DNA of 64,000 nucleotides from Myxococcales bacterium (GTDB lineage: Bacteria; Myxococcota_A; Polyangia; Haliangiales; Haliangiaceae), in assembly GCA_016707895.1 (NCBI GenBank), contig JADJGV010000002.1:248001-312000 (forward strand). The letters run 5' to 3'. Numbering within the stretch: the stretch's first letter is position 1; every line of letters starts with the position of its first letter. The notes under the pieces were generated by a model. That model saw only the letters and a program-made list of their open reading frames with translations, was not told the origin of the DNA and did not search any database. Position numbers and translations under genes: made by a program. Positions 15,433-23,199 of the stretch are shown here, one piece after another.

Positions 15433-16155
15433 TCACTTCGGCCGGGTGGCAAGCGCGGCGGCGGTCAGCTCGGCCTCGTCGGCGAAGACCTCCTCGACCG
15501 CCTCGTGGTCGACCAGCAGCTCGAGCAGCGCGGCGCCGACGGCCGGCGCCAGCGCGCCGCCCTGATCGTGGGCCTCGAGCACCGCCGCGATCCGGCGCAG
15601 CGGCATCGCGCCGTCGGTGGTGTCGAGGCTCTCCGACGCCCGCAGGCTGTCGACCAGCGCGCTGGCCCACTGCTCGTGGCGCGGGCTGATGGTCGGCTTG
15701 GCGCCACCCTTGCGCTTGAGCGGCATCGCGCCCCCGCCCATCGGGATCGCCGGCGGCGGCGGCGGCGGGTGGACGTCCTCGGCGGCGGCCAGCGCCAGCT
15801 GCAGCGCCGCGACGTCGTCGTCGAGCGGCGGCGCGTCATCGCTGGCGGCGGCGCGCCACTCGTCCAGCAGCGTCGCCAGCGAGCGCGAGAGATCGACCAC
15901 CTCGGTGGCGGGCAGCGTGTAGCGCCGCGCCTTCAGCCCGCCGCGGCGGCCGGGCGGGGCGAGGTCGACCTCGATCACCGTGAGCGCGGCGCCGAGCGCG
16001 CGCTGCACGGCAGCGACGTCGGCGGCGGCCGCGTCGCCGAGGCTCACCCACGCCAGGCCGTTGCGCTCGGCGGGACCGTCGCTGCCGGGGCGGACGCGGC
16101 CCAGCGCGGCGACCAGCTGGGCTTCGGGGACGCCTCCGATGAGGGCGAGCTTCAT
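15433..16155 (-). CDS. Hypothetical protein (240 aa) with proline-rich linker
   Basis: 240 residues starting MKLALIGGVPEAQLVAALGR. The N-terminal ~110 residues are an alpha/beta domain. A PPPPPP linker near residue 130 follows, then a Lys/Gly-rich stretch (MPLKRKGGAKPTISPRHEQW) and a C-terminal helical domain with repeated LEAHDQGG and LLELLVDHEAVEEVFADE. The helical end looks like a solenoid. No family recognised. It lies in the same orientation as, and 51 bp downstream of, the P-loop gene. Confidence 0.7.
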   Translation of the reverse strand: MKLALIGGVPEAQLVAALGRVRPGSDGPAERNGLAWVSLGDAAAADVAAVQRALGAALTVIEVDLAPPGRRGGLKARRYTLPATEVVDLSRSLATLLDEWRAAASDDAPPLDDDVAALQLALAAAEDVHPPPPPPAIPMGGGAMPLKRKGGAKPTISPRHEQWASALVDSLRASESLDTTDGAMPLRRIAAVLEAHDQGGALAPAVGAALLELLVDHEAVEEVFADEAELTAAALATRPK

Positions 16156-16206
16156 GGGCCGTTGGTACAGCGAAACCGGCGCCAGCGGCAGCTCGTGCGC
16201 CGGGTA

Positions 16207-16764
16207 TCACCGCGCCGGCGGGCGGGTCGGCCGCACGCGGGCGAGCACGGCCTGGGCGCGGCGCGCCACCGAGCCCTGGACCTCGAGGACCTCGACGTCG
16301 GCGCCGAGCGCCCCCTCGACCAGCAGCGCGCGCAGGCGGGCGTCGACGCGGCGCCGCCAGGCCGGGTGATCGTCGCGCGCGGCGGCCGCGATGCGATCGG
16401 GCGCCTCGATCGGCACGAACACGATCAGATCGAGGGCCTCGACGGCGGCGCGGAGCTGCGGCAGCCACGCGTCGGGGTCGACGTCGTCGGCCTCGTCGTG
16501 CTCGAGCAGGTAGGCGAGCAGGTCGACCGGGCTGCGATCGAAGAGCGTGCGGTCGTCGGCGTCGGCCAGCGCCGCCAGGGCGTGGGCGAGCTGCGCCTCG
16601 AAGTCCTCGCGCGACGGCGGGTCGGCGAACTCGTGGCCGTCCTCGGCCATCGCGTGGTACGGCTCGTCGACGGTGGCGTAGCCCGGCAGCGCCGCGGCCA
16701 GCTCGTCGACGAGCGCCGACTTGCCGACCTGGTGGGAGCCCGCGATCGCGATGCGCACCACCAC
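16207..16764 (-). CDS. P-loop ATP/GTP-binding protein (AAA_28 or kinase-like)
   Basis: About 185 residues. The N-terminus VRIAIAGSHQVGKSALVDEL is a Walker A motif (GSHQVGKS) right after the first strand. A Walker B-like strand (LIVFVPIEAP) and DRTLFDRSPVDLLAYLLEHD follow; the FDRSPVDLLAY segment resembles the AAA_28/thymidylate-kinase-like group. A substrate phosphotransfer role is possible but not shown. The start is ambiguous: three consecutive GTG codons at 16764, 16761 and 16758 precede the first strand, and an ATG at 16794 would add 10 residues. Confidence 0.75.
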   Translation of the reverse strand: MVVRIAIAGSHQVGKSALVDELAAALPGYATVDEPYHAMAEDGHEFADPPSREDFEAQLAHALAALADADDRTLFDRSPVDLLAYLLEHDEADDVDPDAWLPQLRAAVEALDLIVFVPIEAPDRIAAAARDDHPAWRRRVDARLRALLVEGALGADVEVLEVQGSVARRAQAVLARVRPTRPPAR

Positions 16765-16815
16765 GCGGGTACCGCATCGCGCGGCGCACGGCAAGCGCGC
16801 GTCAGGCGGCGCTGC

Positions 16816-18129
16816 TCAGCGGTGCAGCGCCGCGCGCGCGACGGCGATCGCCTCGTCGGGCGGCAGCAGCGCGTCCCAGCCTGGGTAGCTGACGATCAGC
16901 GGCAGGCCGCCGTGGCGCAGCGCCGCGACGTGGGCGCACGCCGGCGCGACGGCGGCGCGATCGAGCTGGGCCCACGCGATCGCGGTGTAGACGTGAGGCA
17001 GCGAGTCGCCCGACACGTCCTGGGTGATCAGCCACGCCGACCAGTCGCGGGCGCACGCGGCCAGGCGGTCGGCGGCGACGCGCTCGCGGACGCCGGGCGC
17101 CGCCAGCGCGGTGGCCGCGGCGCGCAGCTGACGGATCGCGGTGGCGTGGCGGCCCCAGTCGCTGACGGCCCCGCCGGCGGTGACCTCGCGCAGCGTCGCG
17201 ACGTAGCCGGCGGCGAGCTCGAGCAGGCGCGCCGCGGCCGGCGCGCGCACCGCGGCCGGCGTGCGCGGCGACGTCGCGATCGCGGCGACCGCCTCGGCCA
17301 TCGTGGCGCTGGCGATCAGCGCGGCCAGGGGCGCGTCGGGTGTGACGGCATCGGGCAGCGGGCCCTCGAGCCACCAGCGCGCCTCGTACAGCCCGGCCCA
17401 CTCGGCCTCGGGCTCGGTGCCGACCGCCCAGCGCAGGAAGCGCGCGTGCAACCCGGCGCGCGCGGCGGGCGGCGCCGCGCGGGTGGCGCGGATGGTGTCG
17501 ACCTGCTCCTCGTGGTTGAAGTACGACGGCCAGCGCGCCTCGCGATCGGCGAGCAGCGCCTCGGCGGCGGTCGCCTCCCCGGCGACCAGGTAGGCGCGCG
17601 CCAGCTCGAGCGTCGGGTCGAGGTCGCCGTACGCGAGGTCGAGCTCCTCGTACGCGCCGTCGTCGAGATCGGCCTGGTAGCCGGCGCGCAACGTCGCCAG
17701 CGCCTCGGCGCGCGCGGCTGCGGGCAGCTCGCCGATCGCCAGCTTGGCCACCGCCAGGCGCGTGCGCGTCTCGGCGTCGTCGTCGGCCAGCAGCCGGGTG
17801 AGCGCGGCGCGGGCGCCGGCGCGCCACGGCGGCTGATCCGCCGCGGGGATCGTGGCCAGCGCGTCGTCGAACAGCGCGGCGTCGAACCCGCCATCGCCCC
17901 AGGCCCGCGCGATCGCGCCGCGGCGTAGCCACTCGCGGCGCACCGCGTGCAGCGGCTTGCCGGCGGCCCGCAGCGCGTCCTCGAAGCCGGCCAGCGCACC
18001 GTCGTCGAGCAGCGGCGCCAGGCCCCAGGCGTCGTCGAACAGCTTGGCCTGCACGCGCGCGCGCAGCGCGTCGAGCGTGATCACCCCGCCTCGCAGCGCC
18101 ACCGCGAGCAACGCGGCCGGCGTCGTCAT
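16816..18129 (-). CDS. Hypothetical protein with helical repeats
   Basis: 437 residues starting MTTPAALLAVALRGGVITLD. The start at 18127-18129 has GGAGAT 3-8 nt upstream. The protein is almost entirely helical, with TPR-like pairs (for example LELARAYLVAGEATAAEALLADRE and ALIASATMAEAVAAIA), and no signal peptide or catalytic motif. I do not recognise the family. It lies divergent to the SH3/Tudor-like protein gene, with about 180 bp between the starts. Confidence 0.7.
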   Translation of the reverse strand: MTTPAALLAVALRGGVITLDALRARVQAKLFDDAWGLAPLLDDGALAGFEDALRAAGKPLHAVRREWLRRGAIARAWGDGGFDAALFDDALATIPAADQPPWRAGARAALTRLLADDDAETRTRLAVAKLAIGELPAAARAEALATLRAGYQADLDDGAYEELDLAYGDLDPTLELARAYLVAGEATAAEALLADREARWPSYFNHEEQVDTIRATRAAPPAARAGLHARFLRWAVGTEPEAEWAGLYEARWWLEGPLPDAVTPDAPLAALIASATMAEAVAAIATSPRTPAAVRAPAAARLLELAAGYVATLREVTAGGAVSDWGRHATAIRQLRAAATALAAPGVRERVAADRLAACARDWSAWLITQDVSGDSLPHVYTAIAWAQLDRAAVAPACAHVAALRHGGLPLIVSYPGWDALLPPDEAIAVARAALHR

Positions 18130-18308
18130 GGGATCTCCAGCCGGGACGGCAGGTGGCTCATCCGGCGACGGTAGCATCGGCATCGTCGGCCGGCCCGCTG
18201 CGGCGGCTGGTCGCGGCCCCGCCGCGATCTTCGGGCGTCGGCGCGGGGACGCGCCCCCGGCGCCTCACCTACGATGGTGGGAGCGTCCACAAACCAGAGG
18301 AGCGATGC

Positions 18309-19043
18309 ATGGTCCAGATCAACGAGCAGGTCGCCGCCCAGCACTGGGACGGCAAGTGGTACCTCGGCCGGATCGCCTCGATCGAAGGCGCGACCTGCAC
18401 CGTGCGCTTCGGCGACGGCCAGGCGGCGACGCCGCGGCTCGATGAGGTGCGGCCGCTCGCCCGCGCCGGCGAGGTCCGGGCCGGCGCCGACGTCTACGTG
18501 CTGTTCGAGGGTGACTCGGGCTTCTACCCGGCGCAGGTGGTCAGCGTCGACGGCGACCAGGTGGTCGCGGCGTGGGCCGACGGCTCCGGCGAGGTGACCG
18601 TCGCGGTGGGCCAGGTGGTAGCCGACACGCGCGGCATGGGGCAGGAGGTCGAGGCGGCGCCGTCGAACCCGACGCTCTACCTCCGCGGCGAGCGGCTCGG
18701 CGAGTACGAGGCCGGCGGCAAGGTCTGGCTGTACGAGGACGGCCTCCTGCGCAACGTCGGCTCGATCGAGGACAACGGTGAGGTCTGGGCGGCCAGCGCG
18801 TGCGTCGGGCAGATCGACGGCGCCGGCAAGGTCTGGGTCGGGACCAGCGAGCTCGGCGAGGTGACCGCCGAGGGTCAGGTGTGGCGCAACGACGACGGGT
18901 TGATCCGCCAGGTCGGCGAGATCGACGAGCAAGGCGGCGTGTGGCTGGGCGGCGAGCATATCGGCGAAGCCCCTGGCGTGCCGCGGGCCCACGCCGCCTC
19001 GATCTACTTCTTCCACTTCCTCGCCTGGCACCCGGCGGCCTAG
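18309..19043 (+). CDS. Tudor/SH3-like domain protein with beta-repeat C-terminus
   Basis: 244 residues from ATG 18309, placed by the GAGGAG ribosome binding site at 18297-18302. Residues 1-110 contain two SH3/Tudor-like barrels: WDGKWYLGRIASIEGATCTV ending in a RFGDG turn, then VYVLFEGDSGFYPAQVVSVD ending in AAWADG. Residues 120-225 hold about five short repeats with a Gly-x-Val-Trp or Gly-x-Ile core (GGKVWLYEDG, NGEVWAAS, AGKVWVG, EGQVWRNDDG, QGGVWLGG). Each is a probable beta-hairpin, as in small repeat propellers or solenoids. Predicted cytosolic; partners unknown. TACGAT at 18270-18275 is a possible -10 for a leadered transcript. Confidence 0.75.
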   Translation: MVQINEQVAAQHWDGKWYLGRIASIEGATCTVRFGDGQAATPRLDEVRPLARAGEVRAGADVYVLFEGDSGFYPAQVVSVDGDQVVAAWADGSGEVTVAVGQVVADTRGMGQEVEAAPSNPTLYLRGERLGEYEAGGKVWLYEDGLLRNVGSIEDNGEVWAASACVGQIDGAGKVWVGTSELGEVTAEGQVWRNDDGLIRQVGEIDEQGGVWLGGEHIGEAPGVPRAHAASIYFFHFLAWHPAA

Positions 19044-19056
19044 CCGGGCGCGCGGT

Positions 19057-19296
19057 TCACTCGGCGCCGCACGCGTCGGGCGTGCGGTTCTCCTCGGGGC
19101 ACTCCTCGAGCGGCACCATGCTGCTCTCGGTCTCGTCGGCCGACGCGATCGTGCAGCAGATCAGCTCGGGGTCGGCGGGCGCGGGCTCGGCCGGGGTGGG
19201 CTCGGCCGGCGCCGCCGGCGCTGAGGTGGACTTGCCGCCGCAGGCGGCGAGGGTGAGGGTGGCGACGACGGACAGGGCGGTGACGATCTGGCGCAT
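19057..19296 (-). CDS. Small Cys-rich lipoprotein
   Basis: 79 residues starting MRQIVTALSVVATLTLAACG, with a lipobox LAAC. A Pro/Ala/Glu linker follows, then a compact C-terminus CCTIASADETESSMVPLEEC ending in DACGAE. The four C-terminal Cys residues probably form disulfides outside the cytoplasm. No family name is known to me. It ends convergently 14 bp from the Tudor-like gene. Confidence 0.7.
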   Translation of the reverse strand: MRQIVTALSVVATLTLAACGGKSTSAPAAPAEPTPAEPAPADPELICCTIASADETESSMVPLEECPEENRTPDACGAE

Positions 19297-19348
19297 CACA
19301 CCGATCGAGCCACAGCCGCGCGCGCGGCACAAGGCCGCCCCGCGCTGC

Positions 19349-19354
19349 TAACGT
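19349..19354 (+). promoter_or_regulatory. TANNNT -10 element of a predicted leaderless gene
   Basis: TAACGT, then 6 nt (CCGGAC), then GTG at 19361. Confidence 0.5.
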
Positions 19355-19360
19355 CCGGAC

Positions 19361-19828
19361 GTGGCAGAGGACCGCACCCCACGCTTCGACCAGCTGGTCG
19401 GGCGCACCGCCGACGTCGAGCACGCGTACGCTGCGTTGACCGAGCGCGGCTGGAAGATCGACACCGAGGAGTCGAACCTGCTGCAGGGCTTCTCGCGGAC
19501 GTGGCGCGATCACGGCCTCAAGGTCTGGGTGTTCCTCGAGGACTACGCCTGCGCGCCGCCCAGCGGCGAGGCCGGCACGATCGCCAGCGTCACCTTCTAC
19601 CGCTTCGATCCGGCGGCGATGCCGACCACGACGATGGCCGAGGCGCTGACCGGCCCCGACGACGAGCCGCGCGGCGCGTCCTGGTACAACGACTGGCAGT
19701 GGTTGCTCGATCACGGCGACCCGCAGTACGCGACCTTCGACGCCCTGACCGCGGTGGCGCCGGCCGACGTCCCGCCCGCGCTGGGCGCCGAGGCGTGGCG
19801 CGATCTGGTGGTCGCCTTCCCGGGCTGA
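19361..19828 (+). CDS. Hypothetical protein (155 aa)
   Basis: 155 residues from a GTG at 19361 (MAEDRTPRFDQLVGRTADVE). A compact alpha/beta protein with Trp-rich segments (SRTWRDHGLKVWVFLEDYAC and ASWYNDWQWLLDHGD). No signal peptide or catalytic signature was seen, and I do not recognise the family. The start is supported by the leaderless -10 element. Confidence 0.7.
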   Translation: MAEDRTPRFDQLVGRTADVEHAYAALTERGWKIDTEESNLLQGFSRTWRDHGLKVWVFLEDYACAPPSGEAGTIASVTFYRFDPAAMPTTTMAEALTGPDDEPRGASWYNDWQWLLDHGDPQYATFDALTAVAPADVPPALGAEAWRDLVVAFPG

Positions 19829-19875
19829 GCGGCGCGGCGGCGCGCTGCCACCGCTTGCCGCGCGGCGTCTGCGGC

Positions 19876-20817
19876 TCAGACCGCGTCGACCTCGGCCAGG
19901 AGCTCGCTGGCGCGGTGGTTGTCGGGGTGCGCGGCGGCCCACGCCCGCAGCGCCGCGGCTTCGTCGGCGGACCCGGACTGCCGCCAGCGCACGTAGCACG
20001 CCGACGGCGCTGCCCACGGCTCGTCGGGCTCGAGCGCCAGCGCGCGCTGGTAGGCGGCGAGCGCGCCGTCGAGGCGGCCCTGCTGCAGGTGCAGATCGCC
20101 GAGATCGAGCAGGATGCCGGCGTTGTCGGGCTGATCGCGCAGCGCGAGCTCGAACGCGGCGATCGCGCCGTCGAGATCGCCGTCTTCGCGCAGCGCGCCG
20201 GCGAGGGCGATCGCGGTCATCGGGCGCGGGCCTCGGGCCAGCGCGGCGCGCGCGATCGCGATCGCGTCGGCGTAGCGCCAGCACACGCGGTGGAGCTTCA
20301 CCGTCGCGAACGTGAGGTAGTCGTGGTCGGGGTGGGCGCGGTGCAGCGACAGCGCCAGCGCGTGCAACGCCGCGCCCAGCGGCTCGTGCCGGACGCAGGC
20401 GACCAGCTCGCGCGCCGCGGCTTGCGGATCGACCGTCGCCGCGGCGCCGGGGTGCGCGACCCAGGCGGTCAGCCACGGCACGAACGGCGCGTCGGGGCGC
20501 GCCGCCAGGCACGCGAGCGCGAGCGGGATGGCCTCGGCGTGGCGACCGGTCCGCGCCAGCAGCGCGGCGCGCAGGCCGCCGAGCCCGTACCACAGGTTGG
20601 TCGCTGGCACCGCGGCCAGCGGATCGCGCGCCAGCGCGGCGACCAGCTCGTCGATCAGCGCCGCGCACGCCGGGCGATCGGCGCCGCTCGCCACCGCGCC
20701 GGCGACGTGGTGGATGGCGTGGCCGACGTCGCCGGCGGCGAGCGCGGCGCGGGCGATGCGGACGTCGTCTTCGAAGCTCGGCGCGTCGGCGTCGTGGTCG
20801 CAAGCAGCGTTGCCCAT
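19876..20817 (-). CDS. TPR repeat protein
   Basis: 313 residues starting MGNAACDHDADAPSFEDDVR. The C-terminal half has recognisable TPRs: GALREDGDLDGAIAAFELAL with RDQPDN, then LGDLHLQQGRLDGALAAYQR with ALEPDEPW. The N-terminal half consists of less regular helices, with repeated LAARPDAPFVPWLTAWV-like segments. A cytosolic scaffold protein by family; partner unknown. TAGACT ends 9 nt before the ATG, near the leaderless position. Confidence 0.8.
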   Translation of the reverse strand: MGNAACDHDADAPSFEDDVRIARAALAAGDVGHAIHHVAGAVASGADRPACAALIDELVAALARDPLAAVPATNLWYGLGGLRAALLARTGRHAEAIPLALACLAARPDAPFVPWLTAWVAHPGAAATVDPQAAARELVACVRHEPLGAALHALALSLHRAHPDHDYLTFATVKLHRVCWRYADAIAIARAALARGPRPMTAIALAGALREDGDLDGAIAAFELALRDQPDNAGILLDLGDLHLQQGRLDGALAAYQRALALEPDEPWAAPSACYVRWRQSGSADEAAALRAWAAAHPDNHRASELLAEVDAV

Positions 20818-20889
20818 GGCCGATCGAGTCTACGCGGGGCGGGGTGTGACGCGGAACAGGTTGGCGTGCGCCGCGCCGGCTGCGGCATC

Positions 20890-21498
20890 ATGGCGGTGAT
20901 GTCGACCGCGACCTGGTTCACCGGACGGCGACGCGCCGTTCGTGCGTCGATCTACGCCGCCAGCGCGATCTGCACGATCGTCTGCGCGGTCGGGCTGGCG
21001 TTCGGCCACGTCGCGCTGGCGTGGCGCGCGGGTGGCGGCGCGCCGACCGAGCCGCTGCTGGCCCACGGCGGCGCGGTCGGGCTGGTCGGCCTCGCGGTGG
21101 TGGCGGCGCTGACGATCTACGGCTGGCGCGCGGAGCTCGCGGGGGCGCTGGCGGCCAGCGGCTCGTCGATCCTGGCGCTGGCCGCGGTGGTCCACGTCTG
21201 GCTCGGTGTGCACGCGACGCGCTTCGACGCCGCCGCGGGGCAGGCGGTCGTGGCGACGCTGGGCCTGGCGATCGCGCTGCTCGCGCGGCTGGTGGTCGAC
21301 GTGATCCTCGACGCCGCCGAGCATCGCGTGCGCGCGGCCGACGGCGGGTTGCCGGTCGCGGCCCGCGTCACTGCGCGTGGCTTCAGCGCGGCCCGGTCGG
21401 CGATCGCGGCTCCGCAGGCTGCGGGACCAGGTGCTCGGCCGCGATGCGCGGGTCAGCGCGCCGGCCGGCCGAGGCGCTTGCGGAGGATGGCGTCGTAG
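20890..21498 (+). CDS. Small integral membrane protein, four predicted helices
   Basis: 202 residues starting MAVMSTATWFTGRRRAV. Predicted transmembrane helices: SIYAASAICTIVCAVGLAFG, AVGLVGLAVVAALTIYGW, SSILALAAVVHVWLGVH and AVVATLGLAIALLARLVVDV. The C-terminal ~50 residues are basic and low complexity. They overlap the convergent J-domain gene by 46 bp, so the true end may be where it is or the tail may be weakly constrained. No family recognised. Confidence 0.6.
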   Translation: MAVMSTATWFTGRRRAVRASIYAASAICTIVCAVGLAFGHVALAWRAGGGAPTEPLLAHGGAVGLVGLAVVAALTIYGWRAELAGALAASGSSILALAAVVHVWLGVHATRFDAAAGQAVVATLGLAIALLARLVVDVILDAAEHRVRAADGGLPVAARVTARGFSAARSAIAAPQAAGPGARPRCAGQRAGRPRRLRRMAS

Positions 21499-21962
21499 GC
21501 CCGCTTGATGGCGATGAAGGCCTCGGGATCGCCGCCGCGATCGGGGTGGTGCTCGAGCACCTTGGCGCGGAAGGCGGCCTTCACGGCGGGCAACGGATCG
21601 CCGGCGCGCACGCCGAGCACGGCGTACGGGTCGAGCGCGCGTGGCGCGGCGGTGGCGACGCGCGGCGCGGCGCGCGTCGGGAAGGGCGGCTGGCCGGCGA
21701 GCACCCGGCGCCAGGCGCCGGCCCATGGGCCGTCGACCAGCTCGAGCGGTCGGCCGGCGGCGCGCTCGGCCATCGCGACGGCCTCGGCTGCGGTGGTGGC
21801 GCCGCCGCCCCAGGCGTCGGGAGGCCGGAACGCCTCGATGGTCGGGGTGCCGGTCCACCACGCGCACCACAGCAGGCGGCGGCGCTTGGTCGGGGCGAGC
21901 GCGACGATCGCGCGGGCGAGGGTGGTCACGGCGAGCGCTCGATCGCGCCATCCGTAGCACAT
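21453..21962 (-). CDS. J-domain (DnaJ-like) protein
   Basis: 169 residues. The C-terminal ~55 residues are a J domain: DPYAVLGVRAGDPLPAVKAA, then FRAKVLEHHPDRGGDPEAFI with the HPD motif that activates DnaK ATPase, then IKRAYDAIL. The N-terminal ~110 residues, with WCAWWTGTPTIEAFRPPDAW, are not a known DnaJ module; no Gly/Phe or zinc domain is present. It is therefore a type III J protein, presumably with a private client. The first codons (MCYGWRD) are uncertain; a GTG 11 codons later is an alternative start. Confidence 0.8.
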   Translation of the reverse strand: MCYGWRDRALAVTTLARAIVALAPTKRRRLLWCAWWTGTPTIEAFRPPDAWGGGATTAAEAVAMAERAAGRPLELVDGPWAGAWRRVLAGQPPFPTRAAPRVATAAPRALDPYAVLGVRAGDPLPAVKAAFRAKVLEHHPDRGGDPEAFIAIKRAYDAILRKRLGRPAR

Positions 21963-22054
21963 CTGGCGGCCGGCGCGTCACGGCTCCGCGCGGCGCCTCG
22001 GCGGCGCCCTGCGTGCGCGGCGCGCGCGGTTGCGCGCGCGATATGGTCGAGGCC

Positions 22055-22183
22055 ATGGAAGCCCTCACCGCGCGGCTGATCGGTCAACCGCTTTGGTACC
22101 TCAGCCAGCGCCCCGCGACGCTGTTGACGCTCGCCTTCGGCGGACGCCACGGCGTGACGATCGGCGCTACGCTGCGCGGGTGA
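22055..22183 (+). CDS. Possible 42-residue leader-type small protein before the Gre-like gene
   Basis: An ATG at 22055 opens 42 codons (MEALTARLIGQPLWYLSQRP...) and ends in a TGA that overlaps the GTG of the Gre-like gene (GTGA at 22180-22183). TATGGT at 22042-22047 ends 7 nt before the ATG. Against it, the Gre-like gene has its own -10 inside this frame, and such short frames are common at this GC. A tentative call. Confidence 0.35.
   Translation: MEALTARLIGQPLWYLSQRPATLLTLAFGGRHGVTIGATLRG
22168..22173 (+). promoter_or_regulatory. TANNNT -10 element of a predicted leaderless gene
   Basis: TACGCT, then 6 nt (GCGCGG), then GTG at 22180, start of the Gre-like gene. Confidence 0.5.
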
Positions 22184-22602
22184 GCAAGGCCTTCACGCGC
22201 GAGGACGACGACGCGCCGCCGCCCGCGGTCACGCGCCGGGGCGTCGCGGTGCCGACGCCGAACCCCGTCACCGCCGCCGGGCTGCAGGCGCTGCGGGCCG
22301 AGCTGGCCGGCGCGAGCAGCGATCGCGCCCGCGAGCTGGCCGACCACCTCGCGACGGCGGAGGTGCTCGCGCCGGCTGATCGCGCCGCGGCGGGCTTCGG
22401 TGCGCGCGTGACCGTCGTCGACGACGCCGGTCGCCGCCAGACCTACCGCATCGTCGGCGCGATCGAGGCCGCGCCGCGCGAGGGCGCGATCAGCTGGCAG
22501 TCGCCGATCGCCGAGGCGCTGCAGGCCGCGCGCGTCGGCGACACCGTCGCGCTGCCGCGGGGCGAGGTCGAGGTCGTCGCGATCGACTACCCCGGGGCGT
22601 GA
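22180..22602 (+). CDS. GreA/GreB-type transcript cleavage factor
   Basis: 140 residues from GTG 22180 (V/M-SKAFTREDDDAPPP). The start SKAFTREDDD is typical of GreB-like proteins. The N-terminal coiled coil that carries the acidic tip is much shortened (about residues 38-70, GLQALRAELAGASSDRAREL). The C-terminal FKBP-like domain is intact: GFGARVTVVDDAGRRQTYRI, then EAAPREGAISWQSPIAEALQ and GDTVALPRGEVEVVAIDY. Gre factors enter the RNA polymerase secondary channel and stimulate cleavage of backtracked RNA. With the short coiled coil, this one may act differently or be a Gre-like regulator. Confidence 0.85.
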   Translation: MSKAFTREDDDAPPPAVTRRGVAVPTPNPVTAAGLQALRAELAGASSDRARELADHLATAEVLAPADRAAAGFGARVTVVDDAGRRQTYRIVGAIEAAPREGAISWQSPIAEALQAARVGDTVALPRGEVEVVAIDYPGA

Positions 22603-22627
22603 GCGGCGCGCCGTCACCCGCGCGCCG

Positions 22628-23092
22628 TCACCCGCGCTCGATGCGCGCCTGGAAGCAGTTGAACTGCGAGCGCACGTGGACGTACGCGACCGCTGGATCG
22701 GCGAGGATCGCCCGCGCACGGTCGGCGAGCTCGGGGCCCGCGACGACGGCGCCGGTCGGGTAGACGATCCAGTCGCGCGCGTCGTAGCCGCGGATCAGCG
22801 CGGGCGTCAGGTGCGCGAACCACGCCGGCCGCGCGGCGTCGCGGTAGCGCGGGCAGGCGTCCGCGTGGACGAACACCGGGCCGACCTCGGCGTAGGGCTG
22901 CGGCGCCGCGAACGGTCGGTAGGCCAGCACCAGCATCGGGTCGCCGGGCGCGATCAGCCCGAGGCAGTGGCGGCACGGGTTGCGGCCGCCCTCGGCGCGG
23001 GTGCGGACCGGCGGCTGGTGGTTGGCGTCGAGCCCGCCGCGGCGGAGGTGGTCGGCGTGATCGGTGGGGATGCCCTGGACGAGGAGCTGCAT
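22628..23092 (-). CDS. DUF1203 domain protein
   Basis: 154 residues starting MQLLVQGIPTDHADHLRRGG, the normal DUF1203 length. Conserved blocks: CRHCLGLIAPGDPMLVLAYR with PFAAPQPYAEVGPVFVHADA, then RGYDARDWIVYPTGAVV and YVHVRSQFNCFQARIERG. The two Cys-His pairs (CRHC and C at HADAC) may bind a metal. Function is unknown. The stop lies inside a 14-bp direct repeat (period 14, 22607-22637, core CCGTCACCCGCG) that looks like a recent slippage between this gene and the convergent Gre-like gene. Confidence 0.85.
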   Translation of the reverse strand: MQLLVQGIPTDHADHLRRGGLDANHQPPVRTRAEGGRNPCRHCLGLIAPGDPMLVLAYRPFAAPQPYAEVGPVFVHADACPRYRDAARPAWFAHLTPALIRGYDARDWIVYPTGAVVAGPELADRARAILADPAVAYVHVRSQFNCFQARIERG

Positions 23093-23199
23093 GCGGTCAC
23101 TCGACCACGCGCGTTCCGACGGCGCTGGCCGCTTCCGGACCTCGCAGCGAGATCGCGATCGCGGGCCGCCCGCGATCCCCACGCTGTACGCTCGCGCCC

